Shown here: in pieces, positions 13,501 through 23,420 of the stretch
Layout of the letters: each line of letters begins with the position of its first letter
How positions within the stretch are numbered: the first letter of the stretch is position 1
Assembly: GCA_965112735.1 (NCBI GenBank)
Contig: OZ218964.1
Coordinates: 62,001 to 126,000 of the forward strand
Reading direction: 5' to 3'
DNA from: Phaeosaccion multiseriatum
Taxonomy: Eukaryota > Ochrophyta, other classes
DNA length: 64,000 nt
The notes under the pieces: generated by a model
What the model was told of the DNA's origin: nothing
Databases searched by the model: none
Seen by the model: the letters and a program-made list of their open reading frames with translations, nothing else
Position numbers and translations under genes: made by a program

Positions 13501-14759
13501 GGGCATGGAATGAGGCGGGGGAGGGTAGGGAGGCGGTGTTGATAGGGTTAGGGTTAGGGTTATAACCCTGAGGTGCTAGGCTTGGTGTCACTGTGGATAC
13601 GGGGTTGGGTGCGGCTTTCCCCTGACTGTCATCCGCTGCGCCCCTCTCGATGTGCCCCTTTTGCCTCAGGTGGTGAAGATGGACAGTGAAAAGAAGCGCG
13701 TGCGTGTGCACTTCTACCGCTGGAAGGCCAAGTTCGACGAGTGGCTGCCCTTCGACTCCACGCGCCTCGCCGCCCTGCACTCGCACACCGCCCCCGTCAA
13801 GGAGACACAGACGTGGATCAAGTCCATGCGCAGGCTGCACGTGAGTGGCAGGGCAGAGGACAGAGGGCAGAGGACAGAGGGCAGAGGACAGAGGACAGAG
13901 GACAGAGGACAGAGGGCAGAGGACAGAGGACAGAGGACAGAGGGCAGAGAACAACCAAGACAGAGGGTAGATCAAAGCGGAGAATGGCCCTCCCTCCCTG
14001 TCGGTCTGTCTGTCTGTCTGTCGATGGACTTTAGGCCGGGAGAAGTTTGATGCTGGCTCAAGATGCAAGACGCATACCTCCTCCTGGCGAGGGAAGGGAA
14101 GGCCCATCCTGTCGGTGCTCATTCTTGCGTTGTTTTGCCGCTTCCACCCTATCTCTCTCTCTCTCTCTCAGGGCGAGGACTTGTCGAGCGACGAGGAAGA
14201 GCGGAGCTCCTCTTGCTCGGCTGACCGCTCGGAGGGGCCGGAGGGATTCGCCAACGCCTTCCCGGGGGAGGTGAGTGAAGGGGAGCTGCTGCGCGCATCT
14301 GTTTAGTGACCACGGCAGGGCACCCGGGGGGTCGCTAACAGGCAGGGGTGTTGGCCCATACACCTCGCAGACAGAGTCGCTGTCTGACAGAGTCCGTCCC
14401 AACCCTTTGCTCTCTCTCTTTTGTCTCTCTCTCTATATATATATCCCCCCGGCGGACAGGGGCCTTACAAGTACGCCTTCTACGACGTGTACTCGAGTCA
14501 CAAGCCCAACAGCAACCCGCTCTACACGGAGGAACACACCTCACACATCGGCACGGGCCCGTGGGACGCCCACCGCCCGCCCACCAAGCCCAACCTCATG
14601 GGCACCAGCAGCGCCAATAGCGCCGATAGGATCGAAAAGACTGGCGGTCTGACTGGGGGGGGGGGAGGGAAGCGCGCCGACCACGACCACGATGTCAAGT
14701 GCGGGCCTGAAGAAGAGGACGGCGCCGCCGATGATGGACAACCCCACAGACTTTGTTAA
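3139..14759 (+). CDS. SET-domain histone lysine methyltransferase, ATXR3/SDG2-like, with CW zinc finger and Tudor-like domain
   Basis: Predicted nuclear H3K4 methyltransferase of about 2,618 residues. Twenty-one exons: 3139-3297, 3525-3776, 3862-3955, 4320-4714, 4836-5563, 5804-5939, 6049-6236, 6394-6588, 6778-6931, 7025-7237, 7431-8520, 8713-9388, 9598-10054, 10232-10471, 10604-12172, 12310-12789, 12959-13074, 13333-13477, 13670-13840, 14172-14270, 14460-14759; total 7,857 nt, in frame. The N-terminus has LVDVAARTGRGTNKPGG and, across intron 1, LYDVKYVLGGREE, a small Tudor/PWWP-like module. SET (about 588-760) shows THPSGIPAHTFVSEYLGEL, YNMLLERPR, LSHSCDPNC, GEELTIDYN and post-SET CLCGKTQCRG. 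This and FERRKLPIEL, FGSPMLDA and HEAAADVLLMLAHT downstream match the ATXR3/SDG2 plan. Poly-Glu and Ala-Pro repeats follow, then a CW finger (about 2338-2388: WVQCEATDCFKWRKLPW, FFCSDNRWN, CSAPEDEW) and a Tudor-knot (about 2410-2465: GDWMDGFCVKTNTWYPAKVV, VHFYRWKAKFDEWL). SET identity is firm; H3K4 specificity is inferred from family. Confidence 0.9.
3452..3500. repeat. (CTG)n microsatellite in intron 1 of the SET gene
   Basis: About 16 CTG units lie directly upstream of the pyrimidine-rich acceptor used by exon 2 (AG at 3523-3524). Confidence 0.9.
6635..6677. repeat. 7-bp tandem repeat (CTGGGCA)n in a SET-gene intron
   Basis: About six head-to-tail copies of CTGGGCA lie inside the intron that follows the exon encoding GEELTIDYN. 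Confidence 0.9.
8322..8400. repeat. (GAG)n coding repeat, poly-Glu
   Basis: Near-pure GAG/GGA triplets in exon 11 of the SET gene encode an acidic run of roughly 25 Glu, followed by Asp codons to about 8450. A second coding tract, about 9160-9280, encodes another poly-Glu block in exon 12. Confidence 0.95.
9389..9470. repeat. (GTCA)n array starting at a splice donor
   Basis: The intron after exon 12 of the SET gene begins with gtcagt and continues as imperfect GTCA/CTCA tetramers. The array therefore coincides with the 5' splice site. Confidence 0.85.
11297..11700. repeat. 15-bp coding minisatellite, Ala-Pro-Leu-rich
   Basis: Tandem 15-bp units, variants of GCTCCTTTGGCTGAT and GCTCCTTTGGCGGCT, encode alternating APLAD/APLAA pentapeptides in exon 15 of the SET gene. 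The units decay to Ala/Pro/Val-rich sequence up to about 11880. The other frames (Leu-Trp-rich, Ala-Lys-Gly-rich) are shadows of the same repeat. Confidence 0.95.
13299..13330. repeat. (CTGC)n tract at a SET-gene 3' splice site
   Basis: Seven to eight CTGC tetramers run into the acceptor at 13331-13332, forming the intron's pyrimidine-rich end. Confidence 0.85.
13852..13952. repeat. 7-bp tandem repeat (AGAGGAC / AGAGGGC) in a SET-gene intron
   Basis: About 14 copies of a purine-rich heptamer occupy the first part of the intron after the Tudor-like exon. Confidence 0.9.
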
Positions 14760-14889
14760 CTCTGGTGTTAACTCTGGCGGGGACCGGGACGGAGACGTGC
14801 CCATGTAGCGACAGCGAAGGAAGAGAGGGGAGGGGCCTCAGGGTGCAAGTGCGCGGGGGGAGCGTTATAATACAGAACAGATCCTTCTT

Positions 14890-17314
14890 CTATGAGGAGC
14901 CTCTCCGCCGGGCTCTGTGGCCCTGTGCGGCAGGGGCGGGCAGGCGGGGATGGAACTGCTGCTGTGACTGCTGTAACTGTTGTGACTGCTGCTGTAACTG
15001 CCGCTGCTGCAGCCTGTGCTCCTTGGGCCGCTGCTGCTGCTGCTTGCCGTTGCTGTGGCTGCGGAGGTTGTCTCTATCTCTGTCTCTGTCTCTGTCTCTG
15101 TCTCTGTCTCTGTCTCTGTCTCTGTCTCTGTCTCTGCCTCTACCTAGGGCGCTGCCGGAGGAGGGGGCCGCCCCTGCACCCCGCTGCTCGGACCCGCCAA
15201 CCGAGTGGGACCTGCGGAGCTGCCACTGTTGGTTGTGCCCCTGTTGGTTGTGCCCCCCGTCGCCAACGCTGCCGGAGACGCCTCTCCTGCCCTTCTTGGC
15301 GCCTGAGTGAGAGCGGCGAGGGAGGGCAGGAAGCACACACGCGAGGAGGGGGGCATGAGGGTATCAGAGGAGGAGCAAGCAAGCTGAGAGGACGACGGGC
15401 GGTGCGCGTACCTGTTCCCCCCGCCAGGTTGAGGAACATTCTCTGGCCTTGCTTAGAGGCGCTGCCGTTCTCCCTAGGGCTGTACGGGCCTATGTGCTCC
15501 TGCTCTTGCTCCTGTTGTTGCTCCTGCTGCTGCTGCAGCTGCTGCTGCCTGCCTGTGAGCCCCACCTCCTCTCTCAACCTGCTCGGGTATAGGCCGGGAC
15601 CCTCTGCGGATTGGGCCGAGCAAAGCCAAGCAGAAGGGACAAGCAAGGAGCAGCGTGAGAGGGTACCAGCAAAGGAGAGGCCATCCTGAGCATGCGAGTC
15701 TCCAACGAAGTGTCCTAGGCATCCACTCGCTATCCACTCGCCGCGGTCGCCGCTGGCAGCCAGGGGGCAGCGTCCTTGACCCTTGCCTTGGGCTGCTTGC
15801 TCTACCTACTCTTACCTGCTTCCCCTCGCTGCTGTATCACCAACTGCTGCTGCTGCTGCTGATCCGCAGCGGCCGCTACCCGGGCGTAGCCCAGCGGCCC
15901 ATAGCCCTTGCCGATCTCTGTGCTGTCCCCCAGGGAGAACATGCTGTCTTCCAGGCTCGGGTGCTGCTCGTGTTGGTGATGCTGGGTCGCCAGTTGGAGG
16001 GCGTGGTCGGGGCACGAGGAAGGGGCCGGTGCCGTACTGCCTCCGATGAGCTTGGAGGCCCTGCCAGTGCCCAGTGCCAGTGGGGAGGAAGGAGGATGGA
16101 GGACGGAGGGCCAAGAACACAGGCAGGCAGACAGGCAGACAGGCAGACCGGCAGATGGACAGATAGACGGACAGGCGGGCAGGCAGACAGGTAGACAGGT
16201 GGACAGGGAGACAGGCAGACAGGCAGGCAGGCGGACAGGCGGACAGGCGGACAGACAAAGTGAGAGATAGCGCGCTGCTGCCTCGCTGACTTCGACCCCG
16301 CCGGAGCTCTGAGTCTCGTAGCAGCTAGCTGACCCCCTCTCTTTGGCGCCCCTCACCTCTTGCGCAGAGCGTCGCCGATCGTCTGCCGCATGCGCTCGCC
16401 CTCGGCAAGGGCATGAGGATGAGGATGAGGGGTCTCGTGAGGAGGATGTTTAGAGTGGAGGGCGTCCTCTGACTCGGAGCCGAAGTCCCACTCGTCCAGC
16501 GACCCGGGGGCTCTGTGGGCAGGACGACAGGAGACGACGGGTAGTCCCCGCGGGAGGGGAGGCAGCAAGTGGAACGAGGAGGTGGCAATTATGGGGGGGG
16601 CTGGCAAGGGCACGTAGGGGCTTGTGGATAGCCGCAGATACAAGTGGCGACGATGCCTGTACTGCACCATTGTAGGTACCTGGCCAGGAGGCCGCTGTCG
16701 CTGCTCCGCCTGGCCACGGCTCCGAGAGAGAGCGCCGCCATCATGCCGTCAGAGCTGTCGATAAGACAACAGAGAGGAGGGCAGAGAGCAGAGAGGACAA
16801 AGGACAAACCACAGACCACAGAGAAGGGGAGGTGGACAGTCAGCAGGAGTGAGGAGATGAGACTGGGGACAGAGGATAGCTAGAGGACAGAGAAGAGAGG
16901 ACAAGAGACGGGAGAGGCAGGCAGAAGCCTCGCCTCCCGCCTTACCCCCTCCTCCCTTTCCTCCCTCCTGTCCCTCCCCTCCCCTCCCCTCCCCTCCCAG
17001 CCCCCCCCCGCCATGGCTCACCTCCCGTCCTTCCTGTCCCCCGCGAGGCCCTCATCCGTGTCTCGGAGGGCCTCCGTCGCCGCCTTCACCGCTGCTTGTG
17101 CCGCCATGTTGGAATGCCCTCCATTGCCTCCATTACGGCGCTGGTGAGGAGGGCAGGGGGGCTGGAACCCCGCCGCAGCGCCCCCCTCGGGGAGGGTGCC
17201 CCCCTGCGTTGTCCTGGTGCCGCTGGCAACACTCAGCTTCGTCAAAATTTGGACTCGCGCTTCTTCGAGCTCCGTGTCACCGTCGGACCCGTCTTTGTGG
17301 CGCACATCGCCGTG

Positions 17315-17353
<39 letters not shown>

Positions 17354-20300
17354 CCATGCCTTCGCCTCCGCCTCCACCTCCGCCTCTCCGCCCATCACCT
17401 TTGCGCTCGCAATGGCCTCATCAACGCCCCTGCTGCTGCCTGGATGACTGCCTGTAAGACTAGTATCGGCACCACCGCTGCCGCTGCTGCTGCTGCTGGT
17501 GGTGGTGGTGGTGGTGGTGGCAGTTGCGGCAGCGGCCGTGGGGAGAGGTCTCCTCTCTTCAGGAGCACGTGGTGCCTGCTCCGCCTCCGCCTCTGCGCCC
17601 CCTCCCATCAGGCGAGACAGCGTCTCGCTCAGCACCTGCGCACACACGCATAACACGTGTCAGGACACAGCCACACAGCACAGGTGTCAGGACATAGCCA
17701 CGCACGCACGCACGCACGCACCTGGTTCCTCTTGTTGGCCCTCTCGAGCTCTCCTCCCCTCTGTTGCAGCAGCAACGACAGACTCTCTTCCTGCTGGCGC
17801 AGACGGAGCTCGGCAGTCGCCTAAAGCGCACATTATGCACACGAGACGAGGGAAGCCCAAGCAAGGCCAGAGAAGCCCAAGCAAGGCCAGACATTGAGCA
17901 AGGCGAGACATTGCGTCTGATGAGACAAACGCTCGCTCCACCGCGGCCTCCACCCCCAACTGCCCATTGCCCCCTGCCCACCCACGCACGCACGCGCCCA
18001 CGCACGCCCCCACGCACGCCCTAACGTTCTACTGACCTGTTCCTGCATGGCCTTGTCGAGCTTCTCCAGGGCTCTGAGCAGCTCCGCCTCCTTGCTCGTG
18101 AGCTCTCCCTCCAGCCCGCTCCTCGCCTTCTCGCTCTCCTTCAGCCTGCGAGTGGCGTCCCTGAGGTTCCCCTCTGCGCTGTCCTTGGCTGCCCCTGCTG
18201 CCGCGAGTTTGCGGCGGAGGGAGGAAGTCTCTGCATCGGCCGCGGCGCTGCTGCGCGCACTCCCGAACCTGCGTGTGCATGTGCGTGTGCGTGTTTGTGT
18301 CGGGGGGCAGAGGCATAGGAGCAGAGCAGGGCAGAGCAGAGCAGAGCAGAGTAGAGCAGGGAAGGACAGTGCAGAGCAGGGCAGGACAGTCGGTTGAGAG
18401 ACGGCAGGTAGTCGTGCCTCCTTCCCTCCCTCCCCTCCTCCTTCCCGCCTCCTCCCCCCCTCCTCTCCCCCCCTCCTTCCCGCCTGACAGTCCGAGCGTA
18501 CCTTCCCGAGGCTGAGCCTGCTGCTGCTCCTGCCGCGTCCACCCCTGGGGCGAAGCCTGCCCCCTCCCCATATGCCTCCACCTTGTTCTTCAGCAGGGCG
18601 GCCTCTCCCTCAAGGCTGCGGTTGCGCTCCTCGGCTGAACCCCCCCCCCCCCGGGGTAGAGGGATAGAGAAGACGGCGAGCGGCGCAGACAGTGAGCAAT
18701 CAAATTCGTACGTGAGTGCGTGCGTGAGGGTGGGAGAGAGTCGTGAGGTGGCGAGGAGGTGGCAAGCAAGTCTGCAAGCCAAGGTGGATGGCCCCCCTCG
18801 CCCCCCCCCCATCCACTGCCATCCCGAGCCAGAAGCATGTCTCCGACTGCCTGCTCTGCTTACCCTCTCGGAGCTCCGTCTGCAGGGCCTGCAGCGCCTG
18901 TGCGAGGGCCTGTGTCTTGTGCTGCTGCCCAAGTGCCTCCTTGCGCCTCTGCGCCGCGTCCACCTCCGCCTGCCGCAGAGAAGCCTCTTGCGCGACCTTC
19001 AGCAAAGCAAAGCAAAAAAGGGAGAGAAGTGGGGGGCGTAGAGTCAGGCCAGAGAGCAAGGAGAGCAAGAAATTGCGTCAGTGACGCCCTTTCCTCTCTC
19101 CGTTGACGACCACAGACCTCGAGTGTCCTCCGGTGGCTTTGCTGGTCCGCTGCCCTCTGCTCCTTGACCTCCTCGAGTCTCCTTTGCCAGTCCGTCGCCA
19201 GCTGTTGGCGGAAGTCTGCCATTTCTTGCCGCTGCCCATCCTCCATCTCCTGAGGAGTCAGGCAGTAAGTAGTTGCCCCAAACGAGGCACACAGGTCCAC
19301 ACATCCGTATGCAACGGTCAGTCAGTCAGTCAGTCAGTCAGTCAGTCAGTCAGTCAGTCAGTCAGTCAGTCATTCAGTCAGTCAGTCAGTCAGTCAGTCA
19401 GTCAGTCAGTCAGTCAGTCAGTCAGTCAGTCAGTCAGTCAGTCAGTCAGTCAGTCAGTCAGTCAGTCAGTCAGTCAGTCAGGGGGCGATATATGTGCGTA
19501 AGGGAGCACTGAACGAAATACACCCCACACACAGAGCAATGCACGATGCACACACACCCTTCCTCCACGCCGTCCCCCCCCCCATTGAATACCATCGCCA
19601 TTAAATGCCATCCCCCTTGCGGCCGCCCACCTTGAGCACCCTCCGTGTGTCGTCGTTAAGATCCCTCTCCCTCTGCTCCGCCTCCGCCTGGGCCCTCACA
19701 GCGGCGTCGAGCTGTCCCCCCTGGGCCTCAAGCTTGGCGCGAGACTCTTCCAGGGCCTCCTCTAGCGTCTGTACCTTGCTCCTTTGCTGCAGCACAGAGG
19801 CGGAGGCCGCAGCAAGCTCGGACTGGGCACAGGCAGGGGGGGGGGGGGGTAAGGGCAGTCGCCAGTCACTCGCCACGCCCACCGCTCCTCTCCCCTCCCC
19901 TCTCCCTCTCCCTCCTCTCTCCCCTCCGCTGTCTCCCCTCTCCCCCTTCACCTCCCCCTTCTCCGCCTCTCCCCTCTCCCCCTTCTCCCGCCTCTCCCCT
20001 CTCCCCCTTGCCGCGCCTCTGCCCTCCCGCCCCCTCACCTGGGCGCTCTCCAGCTCCGTCTCTTGCTCGGCGTGCGTGCCCTCCAGTGTGGCAAGCCTGG
20101 CCTTTGCGTCCGCCGCCTCCGCCCCGAGCTTGGCGTTGAGCTTACTCAGCTCCACGATGCGCAAGGCTCCATCCTTGTCCCTCGCCTTGTTGCTCCTATC
20201 CTGCGCTTCCAGAGTCCTCCTGAGCTCCTCCCCCTCCCCCCTGAGCTGCTGTACCCTCTCGTCGGCGGCCTCGAGTGAGCTCTGCGCCTCGTTGAGCTTC

Positions 20301-23038
20301 TCCTTTGCTTCCTCCCTCTCGGTCCTGACCTTGGCAATCGCGGCCTGCCCGTCCCTGGCCTGCTGTTCGGCCGCTGCCCTTCCCTGCACCTCCTGCTCAA
20401 CCTTCTTCTGCAGCTTCTCGTGCTCCTCCCCCCTCCTCTGCGCGTCGAACACGAGGTCTCTCTTCTCTGCGTCGAGCCTCTCCGCCCTCTGCCGGGCCCG
20501 CTTGCCTGTCTCCTCCTGGGCCGCAAGACTCTGTCTTGTGAGGGTGAGGCTGCTCTCTAAGAGCTGCAACTTGTCTCCCTTTGTCTTCGCCTCCTCCTTC
20601 ACCTTCCCGAGCTCCTCCCTCAGAGTGCCAAGCGCCTGCAAGTCTGCGCTGCCCTTCGCCCTCGCCTCCTTCTCGGCCTCCTCTAGCGCCTCGCATCGCG
20701 CCTGCTGCTCCTTCAGGCCCGCCTGCATTTGCACAAGGAGGGTGTTGAGCTCTGCGTTGGTCTCCTCCGCCCTCCGCTGTCCCTCCCTGGCCTTGTCTCT
20801 CTCCATCCCCACGCAGGCCCCCTCCTCCTTGAGCCTCTGCAGCTCCTCTGCTGATGCCTTTCTGAGCTGCTCCAGCTCTGAAGACACCTCCTCTGCAGAC
20901 TCTCCTAGCTTGCGCAGCTCGAGTTTGGCCTCCGCGGACCTGCAGGCAGTGGGGGGGGGGGGGGGGGGCAGTTGATGAACGGAGGGGGAGGGGGAGAGGG
21001 AGGGAAGTGTGCGGTTGGCAGGCCCGCTGGAGGCCTAATGGACACCCACCCACTCGCCCGACTGCCCCTCTTCGGACCAAAAGAATCTGTCCCGCTCCTA
21101 ACCCAACCAACGTGCTGCTCCCCAATAGCCCATCCCCGCCCCATCCCTGCCCCCCCCCGCTCCGCTGCATTACCTGCTGTCGGCCTTGTTCCTCGCGGCA
21201 ATAGCCTGCTTCTCTCTAGCCTCGGCCTTGGCAAGGTCTCTAAGCAGCTTGTCCCTGTGTGCCTGCCCCTGCTCGAGCTCCCTCTGCACGGCCCCGAGCT
21301 CCCCGTGTAGCCCCGCCATGGCGTCGTGCAGCAGAGAAGCCTCTGCCAAAGCGCTCTCCGCTCTTGCCGCCTCACTCTCTGCCCGCCTCTGTTCGGCACT
21401 CTGCTCCTTGCTCGCTGCCTTGAGCTTGCTTTGCAGCTGCGCCACCTCCTCCTGCTGCCTGTGGGCCTCCCCCGCGCTCCCCCTGCGGGCGTTCTCGAGC
21501 TCCTCCCTTCGCTGCTGGACCTCCGCCCTCAGCTGTCGTGCCTCCCCCTCCGCCGCCTCCTGCGCCGCCCTCGCTCTTTGCTCTCGCTCTCGCCCGCCAG
21601 TCCGCTCTGTGGCGAGCAGCTGCAAGCTATGCTCGAGTTCCTCCCGCAGCCTCGCGGAGTCTTGCAGGCGCTCCAGCACCCCGTCCAGCGAGGGGCTGCC
21701 GCTCAGAGAGGACTCCAGAGACGTGACAAAGCTGTGGCACAGCAAGAGGGCGCAGACACAGGACAACATGTGTCGCGAGAGAGGGGGGGTCGTGAGAAGG
21801 CCGTAGAGTATCCAATACCACAAGTACCTGACAAGGCCGTAGAAGGCTCAATACCCCCAGTACCTGCCGCTGCATCAAGAGTACAAAAGTCCCCTCCTTC
21901 CCACGCAACGCGCAAGGCAGTCACTTGCTTGTACGACTCACCCTTTCAGCAGCGCCGCTATATCCTTGCGTCCCTGTATGACCTCGGTAACGGCCTTGAT
22001 GCTGTCCCTGTCCATCAGGCTGTCCACGTCCGCCGCCTCCTCAGCCTTCCCGAGGGGGATGAGGCTCACGCTCCGCCCCCCCTCCCCCTGTGCCTGCTCC
22101 TCCTCGTGCGTTGTCGTCGTCGGAGCTTCCTGGTTGCCCCCCCCCACCGCTCCCTGGGCCTTGTCTTGCACATCACTCGTAGTGTCGGAGGCCTTGGCGC
22201 ATCCATGCTTGTCCCGACCCCCTGCCTTCAGCGAGGCAGCGAGGGCGGCAGCAGCAGCAGTAGCAGCCGCAGCAGAGGATTTCTCGCTGCTGCCACCGGG
22301 TGCTGCAGAGGCCTTGGGCCGCACGGCATGGGGAGGGGGGATGCCTGGGGGAGGAGCCTTCCGACCAGCAGAGGCAGGGCCAGGGCCAGGCCCGCGGGGG
22401 AAGGGGGGGGATGGGGTAGTCTCGCTAGGAACGGTGGGCCGGTGGGCTTGACACTCCAGGCTAAGGGCATCGTCATCTAGCTCGAGCGCCTGCTCGATTC
22501 CTCCCTGCGAAACAGCAGGTAGGGCATTGGAATGGAGGAGAAAGGAGTTGGGAATAGATGTTATAGGCTCAACACTTGGAGGAGCAAGAGACCTAAGTTG
22601 CCTCTGCTATTTATAAAACTTTGAGGAGCAAGCAGAAAAGGCGAAAATGGATACTATAAATTGGGGTCCGAGTCCACGCTCAGCAAGCAGTTCCCACACG
22701 TTCGTCGTGCCCCCCTCTGCGCCTACCTGCGTGAGACCGAGACTCGCTAGCTCCTTCTGCAGCTGGCTTTCCCTCTCCCGTGCCTTTGCGTTGTCTCTGG
22801 CCTTGAGGTCTTTGCGTTGCATCTCGGCCACAGCAGCAGCGTTTCCCGCCATTCTGCCCTCGGCTGGAGGCAATGACGCTACCACTGATGCCTTGGCACT
22901 TCCGCTCTTCGCATCGCTGCGCGGTCTCCGCTTGCTCTCCCGCTGAGGAGTAAAAGGAGAAGAGGAGGGAGGAGCAGTCGCCAGCGGATACGCTGAAGAA
23001 TTGCGCTCTGGCAAGGCCGGTCTCATCGTCCGAGCCAT
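14890..23038 (-). CDS. Large coiled-coil protein, function unknown
   Basis: Sixteen exons on the minus strand: 23038-22727, 22504-21942, 21731-21174, ~20940-20039, 19822-19631, 19249-19118, 18996-18864, 18634-18502, 18268-18037, 17820-17722, 17635-17022, 16754-16680, 16512-16357, 16060-15816, 15578-15412, 15302-14890 (TAG). They total about 4,926 nt, in frame, about 1,641 residues. The first ~100 residues are basic, followed by an Ala/Ser/Pro-rich linker. From about residue 290 to 900 the chain is almost continuous heptad-type coiled coil rich in Glu, Ala, Arg, Gln and Leu (for example LEQLRKASAEELQRLKEE). Beyond that come Thr/Ser-rich and Gly-Gln repeats, the motif QQQQLVIQQ, poly-Gln, and a C-terminal Arg-Asp dipeptide repeat followed by Gln-rich sequence. 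No catalytic domain is visible. It could be a golgin-, centrosomal- or myosin-tail-like scaffold, but similarity to these may be compositional. The first exon and ATG are the least certain parts. Confidence 0.75.
15071..15137. repeat. (CTGTCT)n hexamer repeat encoding Arg-Asp dipeptides
   Basis: About 11 hexamers within the last exon of the minus-strand coiled-coil gene. On the coding strand they read AGAGAC, giving (Arg-Asp)n. Confidence 0.9.
16113..16258. repeat. AGACAGGC-type tetramer repeat in an intron
   Basis: Imperfect (GGCAGACA)n units fill the upstream end of the exon 13-14 intron of the minus-strand coiled-coil gene. On the coding strand they read as a CTGTCTGCC pyrimidine-rich tract. 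A similar array occurs at 63466-63526. Confidence 0.85.
17313..17352. repeat. (CCTTGA)n hexamer repeat encoding Gly-Gln
   Basis: Six to seven hexamers in exon 11 of the minus-strand coiled-coil gene give a Gly-Gln dipeptide run on the coding strand. Codons for Thr and Ser runs (GGT/GTG tract, about 17498-17521) lie nearby. Confidence 0.9.
19317..19480. repeat. (GTCA)41 microsatellite in an intron
   Basis: Nearly perfect 164-bp GTCA array with one interrupted unit near 19371. It lies between exons 5 and 6 of the minus-strand coiled-coil gene; the coding strand reads CTGA repeats. Confidence 0.97.
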
Positions 23039-23420
23039 TCTCCAAGAGGGAAGCAGTATCAGTAAGCCATATAGATGTGTGGGGACGCGAAGAAGAAGGC
23101 TCGTCCACCCACAGAGCGCGAGAGAGGATGGGTGTGGTATCAACAAAATCGGGTGTGTGGCGCCCTCAACCGTTGCAGTTTCAGTTTCGGGACAGCTCAG
23201 GATTCACTGACATAATATCTTCCGCGTCTCTCTCACAAATCTCAAAAAAGAGAGAAGGGACAAAAGGACAGAAATGCAAGGAGGATAGCGCATATCGCTC
23301 ACCGAAGTGAACCAGGGACCTAGGACCAGGTCACTGTGTCTGGTATCATCTGTAGCGGCTGCTGGGGCCTGCGAACTGGCTTGCCGTGTGCAATTGCCGT
23401 TTGGTTTCCACACAGCACCA
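23039..23420. promoter_or_regulatory. Divergent intergenic region (coiled-coil gene / anoctamin gene)
   Basis: About 380 bp separate two start codons on opposite strands, so both promoters must lie here. A GCAGTTTCAGTTTC motif occurs at about 23176-23190. This TTTCAG-type sequence recurs at 36688, 56385 and 63905. No TATA box stands out. Confidence 0.5.
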
